From: Dyella_B sp035690825
GTDB lineage: Bacteria; Pseudomonadota; Gammaproteobacteria; Xanthomonadales; Rhodanobacteraceae
Length of the DNA stretch: 64,000 nucleotides
NCBI RefSeq assembly: GCF_051954575.1
Contig: NZ_JBQCHP010000065.1
Span: 1 to 64,000, forward strand
Reading direction: 5' to 3'
Both the position numbers and the translations under genes were made by a program. A model generated the notes under the pieces. It ran no database searches and was not told where the DNA came from. It saw nothing but the letters and a program-made list of their open reading frames with translations. Shown one piece after another: positions 9,557 through 17,351 of this stretch. Every line of letters begins with the position of its first letter. The stretch's first letter is position 1.

Positions 9557-10222
9557 TCAAGCTTGCTTGTGCTGTCGCGCGCTTGCCTGGCACTCCCGCA
9601 CCATGGCCATCAGGGCATCGCCGGAAATCAATTCGATCGGCTTGCCTTGCACGAAGCGCTGCGCATCGTCGGTGTAGTGGCCAATGGCGACGATCTTCAC
9701 CGCATCGGCGCGGTGGTGCATCAGCAGACCGTACATTTCCCGCACCAACCGTACATCGACCAATTTGGTGCGCCATTGCTTGCATTGCACCAGCACGGTC
9801 GTGCCATCTTTTTGCAAGACCAGGTCGATACCGCCGTCCGCCCCGCCTAGCCCGATTTCGCGCACCTTGTAGCCCTGGCGGCGGAATGCCTCGCCGACCA
9901 GCATTTCGAATTCACGCCAGTCCATCGCGCTCAGGCTGCGCAAGCCGGTTTGCGAGGCCAGCAGTCGTCGTCGTCGCCGACTGTCGAGGTAGGAGATGAG
10001 TGCGGCAAGCCAGCAGGCAATCAACAGCAGCCACGCGACAGGAGCATAGGCGCCGTCGGCGAGCGAGGTTCCCAGTGTCTGGCCGACGGGCCCCCCGAAA
10101 GTGGTCATGAACCAGCCTAGTCCGTAGCGCATGGCGGCGTAGCCTGCAACGCCAAGCACAATGCCGGACTGCCAGGGCAGTTTGGAGACCATCTCGATGC
10201 CGCCGTCTTTGCGCCTTCCCAC
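9557..10222 (-). CDS. Membrane-anchored Mrr-type restriction endonuclease-like protein
   Basis: A 221-residue protein. I chose the GTG start at 10222 because AGGAGG lies five bases upstream; the alternative ATG at 10192 has only a weak site. Two hydrophobic segments (about 20-45 and 60-80) precede a basic stretch (SRRRRR) and a PD-(D/E)XK Mrr_cat domain. The domain has WREFEMLVGEAFRRQGY, the metal-binding GGADGGIDLVL, the catalytic VQCKQW and the VREMYGL helix. Such proteins may degrade foreign or modified DNA; the anchor suggests action at the membrane. A paralogue sits at 37083-37757 in which the lysine of QCK is arginine. The gene is convergent with the MEKHLA gene. Confidence 0.85.
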   Translation of the reverse strand: MGRRKDGGIEMVSKLPWQSGIVLGVAGYAAMRYGLGWFMTTFGGPVGQTLGTSLADGAYAPVAWLLLIACWLAALISYLDSRRRRRLLASQTGLRSLSAMDWREFEMLVGEAFRRQGYKVREIGLGGADGGIDLVLQKDGTTVLVQCKQWRTKLVDVRLVREMYGLLMHHRADAVKIVAIGHYTDDAQRFVQGKPIELISGDALMAMVRECQASARQHKQA

Positions 10223-10514
10223 CGCCCCCTCCTGAGCGTCTGTTTTTGTGCTCGACTCGCAGGTGCGGTCTTCAAGAATCGGCAAGCAGGAACTGCGCCA
10301 ATGGAAAAATTGCGCGGAGGGGTTTGCGGGCAGGTCGGCTATGCGAAGTAGCCGTGGCGATAGTGCCCGGAAGTGTTTGTTTTGTCTGAAACGCCGGCGT
10401 GATGTTCGGGTGGGCGAGGCCAGCAGGGCGCTGCCCGATAACCTTGCCCACGTGACTCGCTGCGTCACCTGACGCAATCGGTAACCGGCACGGCTTGTCG
10501 CGTGCGTGGGTGCA

Positions 10515-11021
10515 TCAAGCTACGGGCCGCCGGTACCGAGCTTCATCGAGCGTGATACCCCAGATGCGTTCCGTTCGGGCCAGTCCGTCCGGTATCCACC
10601 CGTCAGCGCGGTAGAAGCGTTCGCCGCGTTGGTTACCGGCAAGCAACCACAGCACGGCATGTCGACATCCTAATTCAGCCAGACGGAGCCGGGCAGCCGT
10701 TATCAAGGCGGCGCCGATTCCGCGACCCCACACATCAGGGTCCACGTAGAGCGCACATACTTCGCCGTGATCGGGTGTATCGCCGTCATGTGACGGAGCG
10801 GTGGTTGCGAATCCACGGATGGCGCCGTCATCCACGGCGACGATCGTCATGGGACGGCGGCTATCTTTGGTGGCGAAGTCATAGCGCTGCGCACGTTGTT
10901 CCGGCCGAAGTTGCGCCAGGTAGTCGGCGGGCAGCAAATGGCGATAACCCACCTGCCACGCGCGCACATGCACGCGCGCCACGCCCAGGGCGTCTTCCGG
11001 TTCGGCGGATCGGATCAGCAT
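10515..11021 (-). CDS. GNAT-family N-acetyltransferase
   Basis: A 168-residue single GNAT domain. It shows IRSAEPEDALGVARVHVRAWQ at the N-terminus, beta-4 VCALYVDPDVWGRGIGAALI with the acetyl-CoA pyrophosphate loop (GRGIG), and the C-terminal NQRGERFYRADGW motif. ATG 11021 is preferred; a GTG two codons upstream is possible. It probably acetylates a small molecule or protein terminus; substrate unknown. It is divergent from the MITE-interrupted SPFH gene. Confidence 0.9.
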   Translation of the reverse strand: MLIRSAEPEDALGVARVHVRAWQVGYRHLLPADYLAQLRPEQRAQRYDFATKDSRRPMTIVAVDDGAIRGFATTAPSHDGDTPDHGEVCALYVDPDVWGRGIGAALITAARLRLAELGCRHAVLWLLAGNQRGERFYRADGWIPDGLARTERIWGITLDEARYRRPVA

Positions 11022-11110
11022 ATGCACAGTCTGGCGGGTAGACAGAACATGCGCGACAGGTTGCAGTCACTCGCCAACGCGACACCATTGCGGCAAGATG
11101 CCGCCACTGT

Positions 11111-11131
11111 CAGGAAAGGGGTTTTTCCATG
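11111..11131 (+). promoter_or_regulatory. Orphaned ribosome-binding site and start codon of the SPFH gene
   Basis: AGGAAAGGGG followed by TTTTTCC and ATG (11129-11131). Joined across the MITE through its TTAA target, this ATG reads M-L-N-L-P-P-R-D in frame with the SPFH protein. Confidence 0.7.
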
Positions 11132-11132
11132 C

Positions 11133-11424
11133 TTAAGGCAACACTGAATAAGTATCGCCGTCGTCACCAGCCCTGTCTGTTCGCAGGCCACAGGGCCGTC
11201 GGCGAAGGCAGACTGGCCGTCTGTCGAGACGGCGGACCGAAGGCATGCGGACAGACAGGGCTGGCCCCCACGTATTGAATTAAATGATGGGGTGATGCCT
11301 GGAAGGCCCGCAGGCTGCGCCGCGCGGCTTGGCAAGACGGCCAGTCTTCCCGGCGCCGCGCTACACACCCTGCGAGCCTTCCAGGCATCATGACGAAGGC
11401 GATACTTATTCAGTGTTGCCTTAA
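11133..11424. mobile_element. MITE-like element inserted at the start of the SPFH gene
   Basis: A 292-bp element bounded by TTAA at both ends (11133-11136 and 11421-11424) with 23-bp perfect terminal inverted repeats beginning GGCAACACTGAATAAGT (11137-11159 and 11398-11420). The interior has two further inverted repeats, 11166-11179/11251-11264 and 11294-11307/11376-11389. It carries no transposase. The TTAA duplication fits the YTAR target of the IS5 subgroup, so it is probably mobilised in trans. Removing the element with one TTAA restores ATG-CTT-AAC-TTG-CCG in frame with the downstream gene. Confidence 0.85.
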
Positions 11425-12337
11425 CTTGCCGCCCAGGGATCCACGTTCGTTCCTCGGTCGTTTTCGTGTGGGCGGTGGACTGATCGTTGCCCTTATTGTC
11501 GTCGTGCTGTTGCTCAACAGCGTATTCGTGATATCGCCCAGCGAAGAGGCCGGAACACGGTGGCTGGGCGGCACGCCGATGACCAGCGTGCCGTTGACTA
11601 CCGGCGTGCATTTCAAGGTGCCGTTCTTCGAAACGGTGGATCGCCTGCAGACCAGCCGCTCCGTGTATACGCTCAATGGTTTGGACGTCTATACCAACGA
11701 CAACCAGAAAGTCACCATCGACCTCAGCCTGATCTACCAGATACCCAGCTCGGCGGTGATGAACCTGCTGTATCACATCGGGCGGGCCGGTTCGATGGAC
11801 GTCGAAACCACCATTCTGCCGGTGGTGCGCGATCGCGCATTGGCCGCCTTCGCCCAGTACAACACGCTCACCATCTCCGATCAGCGCGCGCAGATCACCG
11901 CGCAGATGCGCAAGGACATCAGCGATGCGTTGCAGCGCCTGTTCAATGTGGATGTGATCGACGTGCAGCTGATCGGCATTCATTACTCGCCGATCTTCGA
12001 CCAGTCGATCGAAGAGGCGGTGCGCGCCAAGAACCTGGCCGTACAGGCGGAAAATACGGTGGCGCAAAAGCGCTACGAGGGCGAGCAGAAAACGGTGACC
12101 GCGCATGCCGAGGCCAGCGCCGCGGTGGAACGCGCCAACGGTGAAGCCCAGGCCACCGTGTTGCAGGCGCAAGCCCAGGCCAAAGCGATCGAAACGGTCG
12201 GACAGGCGCTGAAGAACAATCCCGAATACTCGCGTTTCTACGGCTTGCAGCACTGGAACGGCATCCTTCCGCAAGTAGTAGGGGCCGGATCCATTCCGAT
12301 GATCGATCTGAGCAAGGGACAGGAAGGCGGCAAATAA
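11390..12337 (+). CDS. SPFH/Band-7 (prohibitin-like) membrane protein
   Basis: A 315-residue protein as it now stands. One N-terminal transmembrane segment (GLIVALIVVVLLLNSVFVI, about 29-47) is followed by an SPFH domain (VFVISPSEEAGTRWLGG, TTGVHFKVPFFETVDRL) and an alanine/glutamate-rich coiled coil (QAENTVAQKRYEGEQKTVTAHAEA). It resembles HflK/HflC and stomatins that organise membranes or regulate proteases. The first residues (MTKAILIQCC) are encoded by the MITE. The likely native start is ATG 11129 with AGGAAAGGGG upstream, now cut off because reading from it meets TGA 49 codons later inside the element. Expression therefore depends on the element-borne ATG at 11390 or a downstream start, and may be reduced. 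Confidence 0.8.
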   Translation: MTKAILIQCCLNLPPRDPRSFLGRFRVGGGLIVALIVVVLLLNSVFVISPSEEAGTRWLGGTPMTSVPLTTGVHFKVPFFETVDRLQTSRSVYTLNGLDVYTNDNQKVTIDLSLIYQIPSSAVMNLLYHIGRAGSMDVETTILPVVRDRALAAFAQYNTLTISDQRAQITAQMRKDISDALQRLFNVDVIDVQLIGIHYSPIFDQSIEEAVRAKNLAVQAENTVAQKRYEGEQKTVTAHAEASAAVERANGEAQATVLQAQAQAKAIETVGQALKNNPEYSRFYGLQHWNGILPQVVGAGSIPMIDLSKGQEGGK

Positions 12338-12376
12338 CCCGCGCTGTTGCGGTGGCGCCAAAAGAAGGTGCCGCCG

Positions 12377-14224
12377 CTATTCCGAAGCATCCATGTAAGG
12401 AGGCGCATCGTTGAGCTTGTCGCGCTGCGCACGCGTATCGCTGGCAGCCGATGAGGACGCCTGATTGTCCATGCTGACCACCACACGATTGCGGCCATCA
12501 CGCTTGGCGCGGTATAGCGCGCTGTCCGCCGCAATCAGCAGGCGCCGCAGGTCGTAGCCGTAATGCGCGGTCGAGGCGATGCCGAAACTGGCCGTAAGCG
12601 GTACGTGCTCGGTTTCCGCATCCGGCTGCGCTTGCATGGCCATGCGAATGCGTTCGGCCCGCTCAAGCGCCTGGATCAGCGTGCACTCCGGCAACAGTAT
12701 GCCGAATTCCTCGCCGCCGATGCGGCCGAACACGTCGCTGGAATGCAGGTGCTGCTGGCAGATCAGCACAGCACGCCGCAGCGCATGGTCGCCTGCGATA
12801 TGGCCATAGGTATCGTTGATGTTCTTGAAGTGGTCCAAATCGATCAGGATCAGGCTGGCGCCGCGCTGTGACTTGGCCACATAGCGCAACGCCTGTTCCG
12901 CTTCTTCCACGAAGTGCTGGCGATTGAAGATGCCGGTGAGGCCGTCGCGGCGCGCCAGGCGCATGAAGCGCAGTTGCGAGCGCTTGAGGCGATAGAGCCA
13001 GAAGGCGATCGAGGCCAATACCGTGAGCAACAGTGCGATGTACAGGCGACTTGTTTCGACCGCCTTGTGATCGAGTGCCTGTTGCAGTTGGAGAATCTGG
13101 TTTTGTTTGTTCAGCTCGCCAAGTTCGACTTTCTTGGCTTCGATCTGTTGCTTGATGATCTGGTACGCAAGTGCCTTTTCACGCGTGTCATCGAGATGTT
13201 CTTTGTCGGCTGTTACGTACTTTTCATGATAGGCGAGCGCTTCGCGAAGGTTTCCATACTGTCGTTCTATCTGATAGAGCAGTTGATAACCTTTGACCAA
13301 TGGCTCGATGAGATCGCTCTTGGAGGCGGCGTCGACGGCGACGGTGGCGTATTTCTGAGCTAAGGAGGTCTCTCCTTTTTTCCAGTACGCCTGGGCCAGG
13401 AGAATGTTGAAGTCCGCGGTCAGCTCTGAATAATTGAGTGTTCTCACTTCCTCATAGTTCGCTTGTAGAAGTGAAAGGGCCTCATCCGATTTACCTTGTT
13501 GCAGGGCCAAGGCAGCCATGTCTTTGCGTAGTATGTCGGCCGCGAGCTTTTCGCCCACGGCGAGGCAGGGCGTTATGCTTTGCTGAAATGTTTCGTTGGC
13601 TATTTTGGTTTGACCGGCGCGGATTCTGGCGTGCAGTTCATACATGTGCCCAAGACAGTTATGTCTGCCGGTGGGGTACTCTGCGATTATCTGCTCGGCA
13701 TAGCCTGCAGCGAGGTCGTATTGGCCTGCTTCGCTAAGCAGTTGCGAAGCTTCGCCCAGAATGCGCGCGCGCGCCTCTTTATCGGAAGCTTGTGGCAGAT
13801 CGTCCAGGGCTTTGTCCAAATACTCGAAAGCCTCCTCGTAGTGGTGCCCGACGCCGAGAACGTGTATTAGTACGGAAGTTGCACGTATTTTAAGATCGCT
13901 ATCGGATGCTTGCTTGAGCACTGACTCCAACAGTGTCCGCGCTTTTTCTTCCTGGCCGTTATAGGCTGCTTGCCAACCTTGCAGGTAATGCAAACGCCAT
14001 TTCTGTTTATCCGATAATTCGGTTACATGGCTTTCGAGCTCTTGAAGCAATTCGACGAAGCGCGCGTTGTCCCTGGCTCTCAGGCTTTCCGCTTGGTCCA
14101 GCAGCTGTGGCACATTGCTCAACGGTGCGCGCGCGGCCACGGCAGCACCGCTACCGTTGAGCACGGTAAACAGCAGGAAGGCCCCTGCTAGAAAATTTCG
14201 GCGTCTGCTGCCGGTGGTTTGCAC
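12377..14224 (-). CDS. TPR-repeat diguanylate cyclase
   Basis: A 615-residue protein. GTG start at 14224 immediately after the TAA of the upstream precursor gene (TAAGTG), implying coupled translation. Signal peptide (FLAGAFLLFTVLNGSGAAVAA), a periplasmic array of TPR-like helical repeats (about 35-380), a coiled-coil linker, one transmembrane helix (about 395-415), then a cytoplasmic GGDEF domain with HFKNINDTYGH and GGEEF. The inhibitory RxxD is replaced by HSSD, so product inhibition is probably lost. The ALYRAKRDGRN end is intact, so cyclase activity is likely. It lies downstream of a borosin-like methyltransferase/precursor pair; a link between the peptide product and c-di-GMP is inference. 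Confidence 0.88.
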   Translation of the reverse strand: MQTTGSRRRNFLAGAFLLFTVLNGSGAAVAARAPLSNVPQLLDQAESLRARDNARFVELLQELESHVTELSDKQKWRLHYLQGWQAAYNGQEEKARTLLESVLKQASDSDLKIRATSVLIHVLGVGHHYEEAFEYLDKALDDLPQASDKEARARILGEASQLLSEAGQYDLAAGYAEQIIAEYPTGRHNCLGHMYELHARIRAGQTKIANETFQQSITPCLAVGEKLAADILRKDMAALALQQGKSDEALSLLQANYEEVRTLNYSELTADFNILLAQAYWKKGETSLAQKYATVAVDAASKSDLIEPLVKGYQLLYQIERQYGNLREALAYHEKYVTADKEHLDDTREKALAYQIIKQQIEAKKVELGELNKQNQILQLQQALDHKAVETSRLYIALLLTVLASIAFWLYRLKRSQLRFMRLARRDGLTGIFNRQHFVEEAEQALRYVAKSQRGASLILIDLDHFKNINDTYGHIAGDHALRRAVLICQQHLHSSDVFGRIGGEEFGILLPECTLIQALERAERIRMAMQAQPDAETEHVPLTASFGIASTAHYGYDLRRLLIAADSALYRAKRDGRNRVVVSMDNQASSSAASDTRAQRDKLNDAPPYMDASE

Positions 14225-14506
14225 TTACGATGAACAAACAGACGAGGGGTTGGATAGGCGGTGAGCATCGTCTTTCTCACCAGGTTCGTCTTCCCCTTCA
14301 TCCTCCTCTCCAGGTTCTATGTAGCAAACCAGCGGTTCTTGTTGCATAAGCGTCTGCAACTGCACAGCATCCTTATTCAAGATGGCCGTGCGGAATGGAC
14401 CTTCGATATCAGCCTCGGCCAGCGCCAGTTCCATTTTATTCATTGCAATGTCATTCCATTGAGCTTCGCTACCTATCTTTTCCAAAAAACGAATGACATT
14501 CAACAT
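14225..14506 (-). CDS. Candidate split-borosin precursor peptide
   Basis: A 93-residue peptide. ATG at 14506 with AGGGGCAG eight bases upstream; a TTG one codon earlier is less likely. The first ~55 residues form a predicted helical leader (NVIRFLEKIGSEAQW ... AILNKDAVQLQTLM) that resembles the borosin-binding region of SonA of Shewanella oneidensis (FF..LGQDAQ ... MTGDMEKLKTL). It is followed by a short aliphatic candidate core, PLVCYIEPG (58-66), and a very acidic tail (EEDEGEDEPGEKDD). It lies 169 bases downstream of a SonM-like methyltransferase on the same strand, which is what supports the call. Its stop TAA abuts the GTG of the TPR-GGDEF gene. The reading frame is more AT-rich than the methyltransferase. 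Processing, core limits and function are unknown. Confidence 0.72.
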   Translation of the reverse strand: MLNVIRFLEKIGSEAQWNDIAMNKMELALAEADIEGPFRTAILNKDAVQLQTLMQQEPLVCYIEPGEEDEGEDEPGEKDDAHRLSNPSSVCSS

Positions 14507-14675
14507 CAAAACTGCCCCTGTAATGCTGTAGTACCCCTGTATCGCCCGCAGTGATCATTCCTGGAGCACCGGGCGCGCTCATCATATCGTGCTGTAAACG
14601 GGCTTGCTGCGAGCGGCCAGCGGTTGAGGGCGATGCTTCCCGCTCGCCACGAATTTGGCTTCGAATCGGCCCTAA

Positions 14676-15455
14676 TCAGGTCAAGGCCGCCAGTTTTGCA
14701 CGAACCTCCGCGTCGGCTTCCAAGGGGCGGGCGGGTGGAATGGCCAAGGTGTCGGCCATGCCCACCTCGGCCTGGGGCAATGCCGCGAGCGCCACGCGCT
14801 CGATGCGCGGGCTCTGGAACGGCAGGGTGGCGGCGCGGTAGATGATGGCTTGGTGGTCCAGCGGATAGTCGCGGGCCAGTACCTCCACCAGCACTTGCCG
14901 GTGGGCGGCGCCGGTGGAGAAACGCTTGAGCGATTTGTCGCCGGCCACGCCGATCTGCCACAGGATCAGCCAGGCACTTGGATCGATACAACGCCGGTAA
15001 AGCATGAACTGGCTGGCCTCGTAATGCTGGCAGCCGCGCGCGCCGGGGTCGAGCCCCAAGTCGGCGTACAGGCAGTCTTCGGAGGAAATGCCCGGCTCCA
15101 TATGGGCGGGGTAGGCTTCCGCGCGCGCCGTCGCGATGGCTTTGTGCGGCACCCAGGCGAAGACGCCAGGGTGGCCGTAGAACACGCCGCAGACGCGCTT
15201 GCCTGCGCGCACCTCGGCCATGATCGCCGCCACCATCTCGCGGTAGGTTTTCATCCGCGACTTGCCCTCCTGGTAATAGGGCTGCAGGCTGCGCACGTCC
15301 TGGTTCATCTCTTTCAACCACAGCTCGACGATGCCGTCGGACATGCCGGCGAACACCACGTCGGCCTGTTCGATATGGCTGCGGGCTCGCGGGCTGATAT
15401 GCGATCCCAGCGTCATGCCGATACCCACGCAGGCGAGGCTGCCTATGGATGTCAT
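14676..15455 (-). CDS. Borosin-type peptide alpha-N-methyltransferase (tetrapyrrole methylase superfamily)
   Basis: A 259-residue enzyme. ATG 15455 chosen (AAGGTGA six bases upstream, and the N-terminus SIGSLACVGIG then aligns with SonM). Tetrapyrrole-methylase fold: SAM-binding GIGMTLGSHIS, FYGHPGVFAWVPH (92-104), MEPGISSEDCLYADLG and EASQFMLYRR. In place of the cobalamin-pathway features it has the borosin catalytic set R67, Y71 and Y93 (KSRMKTYREM, FYGHPG) with Y60/Y61 upstream. As I recall, the R67/Y71/Y93 positions coincide with those of SonM. It would transfer methyl groups from SAM to backbone amides of a peptide. The split architecture (no fused C-terminal core) plus the adjacent leader-like peptide indicates a split borosin system. 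It is not a cobalamin enzyme by context: no cob/cbi genes are near. Confidence 0.88.
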   Translation of the reverse strand: MTSIGSLACVGIGMTLGSHISPRARSHIEQADVVFAGMSDGIVELWLKEMNQDVRSLQPYYQEGKSRMKTYREMVAAIMAEVRAGKRVCGVFYGHPGVFAWVPHKAIATARAEAYPAHMEPGISSEDCLYADLGLDPGARGCQHYEASQFMLYRRCIDPSAWLILWQIGVAGDKSLKRFSTGAAHRQVLVEVLARDYPLDHQAIIYRAATLPFQSPRIERVALAALPQAEVGMADTLAIPPARPLEADAEVRAKLAALT

Positions 15456-15645
15456 CTGATTCACCTTTTAAATCCCCCTTACTGCGCGCGGGGCAGTATT
15501 GCGTGCGAGCGCATGCACGTCGAGTTGCTTGCGCGGAAGCTAAGCTTGCTCTTGGTTTCTTTCGTTTTCGTAGTGTTGCGAATACGCGCAGGTCGACATC
15601 GATGCGGGCACTCATGGGAAGGCGCATTTGGCGAGGCGAATAAAA

Positions 15646-16293
15646 ATGGATGAATGGGTTTTGCCCAATCCTGCACGGCAGCGCGGACGAACCTTCGTCT
15701 ACGTGCTGCCAAGCCTCGGCGAGGACCTTACCAAGGTAGGGTTCACGCAAGATCCCGTTCAGCGCTTCCGCAGTTTCCATCCGCGCTTTTTCGCGTTGTT
15801 CGACCTGGAGCAGGGGATGCTGGTGGAGACCGGGCGGCTGCGGGATGCGCGGCATCTGGAGCGTTTGCTGATCGAGCGCTGGCCGCTGCATCGCGCGACG
15901 GCGCCCTTGCTGGTGTCGGACGCCGCCGGCGGACATACCGAATGGTTCCGCGGCATCGGCGAGGAGGTGGGGCCGTTCGTACGCCGCGTGGCAGAGCGCT
16001 ACGGCTACACCTTGCACGCGCCACTGGGCGGCTGGTTGCATGCGCGTTTCGCCGAGCGCGCGGATGCGTTGTACGAATGGTCCCGACGTCTGCTGGAGAT
16101 GCTGCAATGGCAAGCGGCGAATGTGCCCGTGGAGGCACGCGATCCGCGTTATGCCAGGGTGCTGGTCGATACGCTCGATGCCTGCCGCGCCGTCGGCATG
16201 GCGCTGGATGATTTGCTGCCGCCGGAGGTGCTGACCTGGTACGCGGGCAGATCGGGCGATCGCGCGGCGAAGCTGTTCGAAGACGACTGCTGA
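15646..16293 (+). CDS. GIY-YIG/T5orf172-like domain protein
   Basis: A 215-residue protein starting at ATG 15646 (GAGGCG upstream). The N-terminal ~90 residues look like a GIY-YIG-type nuclease fold of the MUG113/T5orf172 sort: FVYVLPSLGEDLTKVGFTQDPVQRFRSFHP, then a helix and ARHLERLLIERW with the glutamate expected for metal binding. The C-terminal half is helical and unassigned. It may be a DNA-processing enzyme or a domesticated nuclease. It is divergent from the borosin methyltransferase, sharing a ~190-base upstream region. Confidence 0.6.
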   Translation: MDEWVLPNPARQRGRTFVYVLPSLGEDLTKVGFTQDPVQRFRSFHPRFFALFDLEQGMLVETGRLRDARHLERLLIERWPLHRATAPLLVSDAAGGHTEWFRGIGEEVGPFVRRVAERYGYTLHAPLGGWLHARFAERADALYEWSRRLLEMLQWQAANVPVEARDPRYARVLVDTLDACRAVGMALDDLLPPEVLTWYAGRSGDRAAKLFEDDC

Positions 16294-16356
16294 CAGGATG
16301 TTGTCAGCAGCCCGGACGCAAGCTATTCATTCCTTACTGTGCGGATCTTGAGGATT

Positions 16357-17103
16357 ATGACCACGCCCGACATCACCCTGTACGTTACCCGCCCCGGCTT
16401 CGGCATGCCGGAAACCAGTCCGTTCGTGATCAAGAGCAACGTGCAATTGCAAATGGCGGGGTTACCTTATGCAACCGAATCCACCATTCCGCCGCAGGCG
16501 CCCAAGGGCAAGGTGCCTTACCTGAAAGATGCTGGCGAGGTCATTTGCGATTCCACCTTCATCCGTGCGCACATCGAGCGCAAGTACGGCATGGATCTGG
16601 ATGAAGGCCTGGATGCATTGCAACGCGCCCAGGCATGGGCGATCGAGCGGATGCTGGAAGACCACCTTTACTTCGCGATGGTGTGGTTTCGCTGGATCGT
16701 GCCGGAAAATTTCGCCAAGGGTCCGGCGCGTTTCGCCGACAGTGCACCGGAAGCCGAGCGCGAACAACTGCGTCGCACCTTGCAGGCGCGCAAGCATGAA
16801 GACCTGCGCGGACACGGTATCGGCCGTCACTCGGCGGGCGAGATCGCCGCATTGGGCGTGCGTTCGATCGATGCGGTGGCGACCTTGCTGGGCGACAAGC
16901 CGTACCTGATGGGCGAGCGCATGACGGCGGTAGACGCGTTCGCGTTCGCCATACTGGCGTCGATTCTTACCCCGTTCTTCGATACGCCCTTGCGTGATGC
17001 CGTGGCGGGGCGCGTGAATCTGGTCGCCTATGTGGGGCGATTGATGGCGCGCTATTACCCGCAGCATGAGTGGAAACCGTTGCGGGAGGTGGAGACGGTC
17101 TGA
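16357..17103 (+). CDS. Glutathione S-transferase family protein
   Basis: A 248-residue protein; ATG 16357 with TTGAGG close upstream. The N-terminal thioredoxin-like domain carries the cis-proline segment KGKVPYLKDAGEVICDSTFI (glutathione-binding P and D-S). The C-terminal helical domain follows, with DKPYLMGERMTAVDAFAFAIL matching the N-capping motif of GSTs. It resembles the metaxin/failed-axon-connection-like branch (GST_N_4). It probably has glutathione-conjugating or peroxidase activity; substrate unknown. Monocistronic. Confidence 0.88.
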   Translation: MTTPDITLYVTRPGFGMPETSPFVIKSNVQLQMAGLPYATESTIPPQAPKGKVPYLKDAGEVICDSTFIRAHIERKYGMDLDEGLDALQRAQAWAIERMLEDHLYFAMVWFRWIVPENFAKGPARFADSAPEAEREQLRRTLQARKHEDLRGHGIGRHSAGEIAALGVRSIDAVATLLGDKPYLMGERMTAVDAFAFAILASILTPFFDTPLRDAVAGRVNLVAYVGRLMARYYPQHEWKPLREVETV

Positions 17104-17162
17104 CAGGATCGGTGCTCGGCGAGAACCGTTCCCTCGGACCATAGCGGTAAGGCTCGATACAT

Positions 17163-17238
17163 CGTCGTTCCGGCGAAAGCCGAGACCCAGTAACTTGCAA
17201 CCTGACAGGCGCTGAGCCCCGGCGTTCGCCGGGGCGAC
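17163..17238. repeat. Degenerate family B repeat
   Basis: CGTCGTTCCGGCGAAAGCCG ... CGGCGTTCGCCGGGGCGACG, an inverted pair related to the CATTCCGGCGAAGGCCGG elements elsewhere but diverged from them. Confidence 0.6.
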
Positions 17239-17351
17239 GAACAGGTAAGGAAAGAACGCATACCCCAGGTGAACGACCCCATCGGTGCCTACACAGAATT
17301 GATCGGCACACCCCTAGGCTGTAGACGTCTCCCCGAACCCAGGAGCCCGTC

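Noticed and set aside
14676..15455. Cobalamin/sirohaem pathway methyltransferase
   Set aside because: The fold is the same, but R67/Y71/Y93, the SonM-like N-terminus and the adjacent leader-like peptide fit a borosin enzyme, and no cob/cbi/cys genes are nearby.
14506..16113. 535-codon open frame on the minus strand covering the borosin locus and the GIY-YIG-like gene
   Set aside because: It spans a divergent gene pair and reads through the methyltransferase in another frame. Composition is Arg/His/Pro-rich without motifs.
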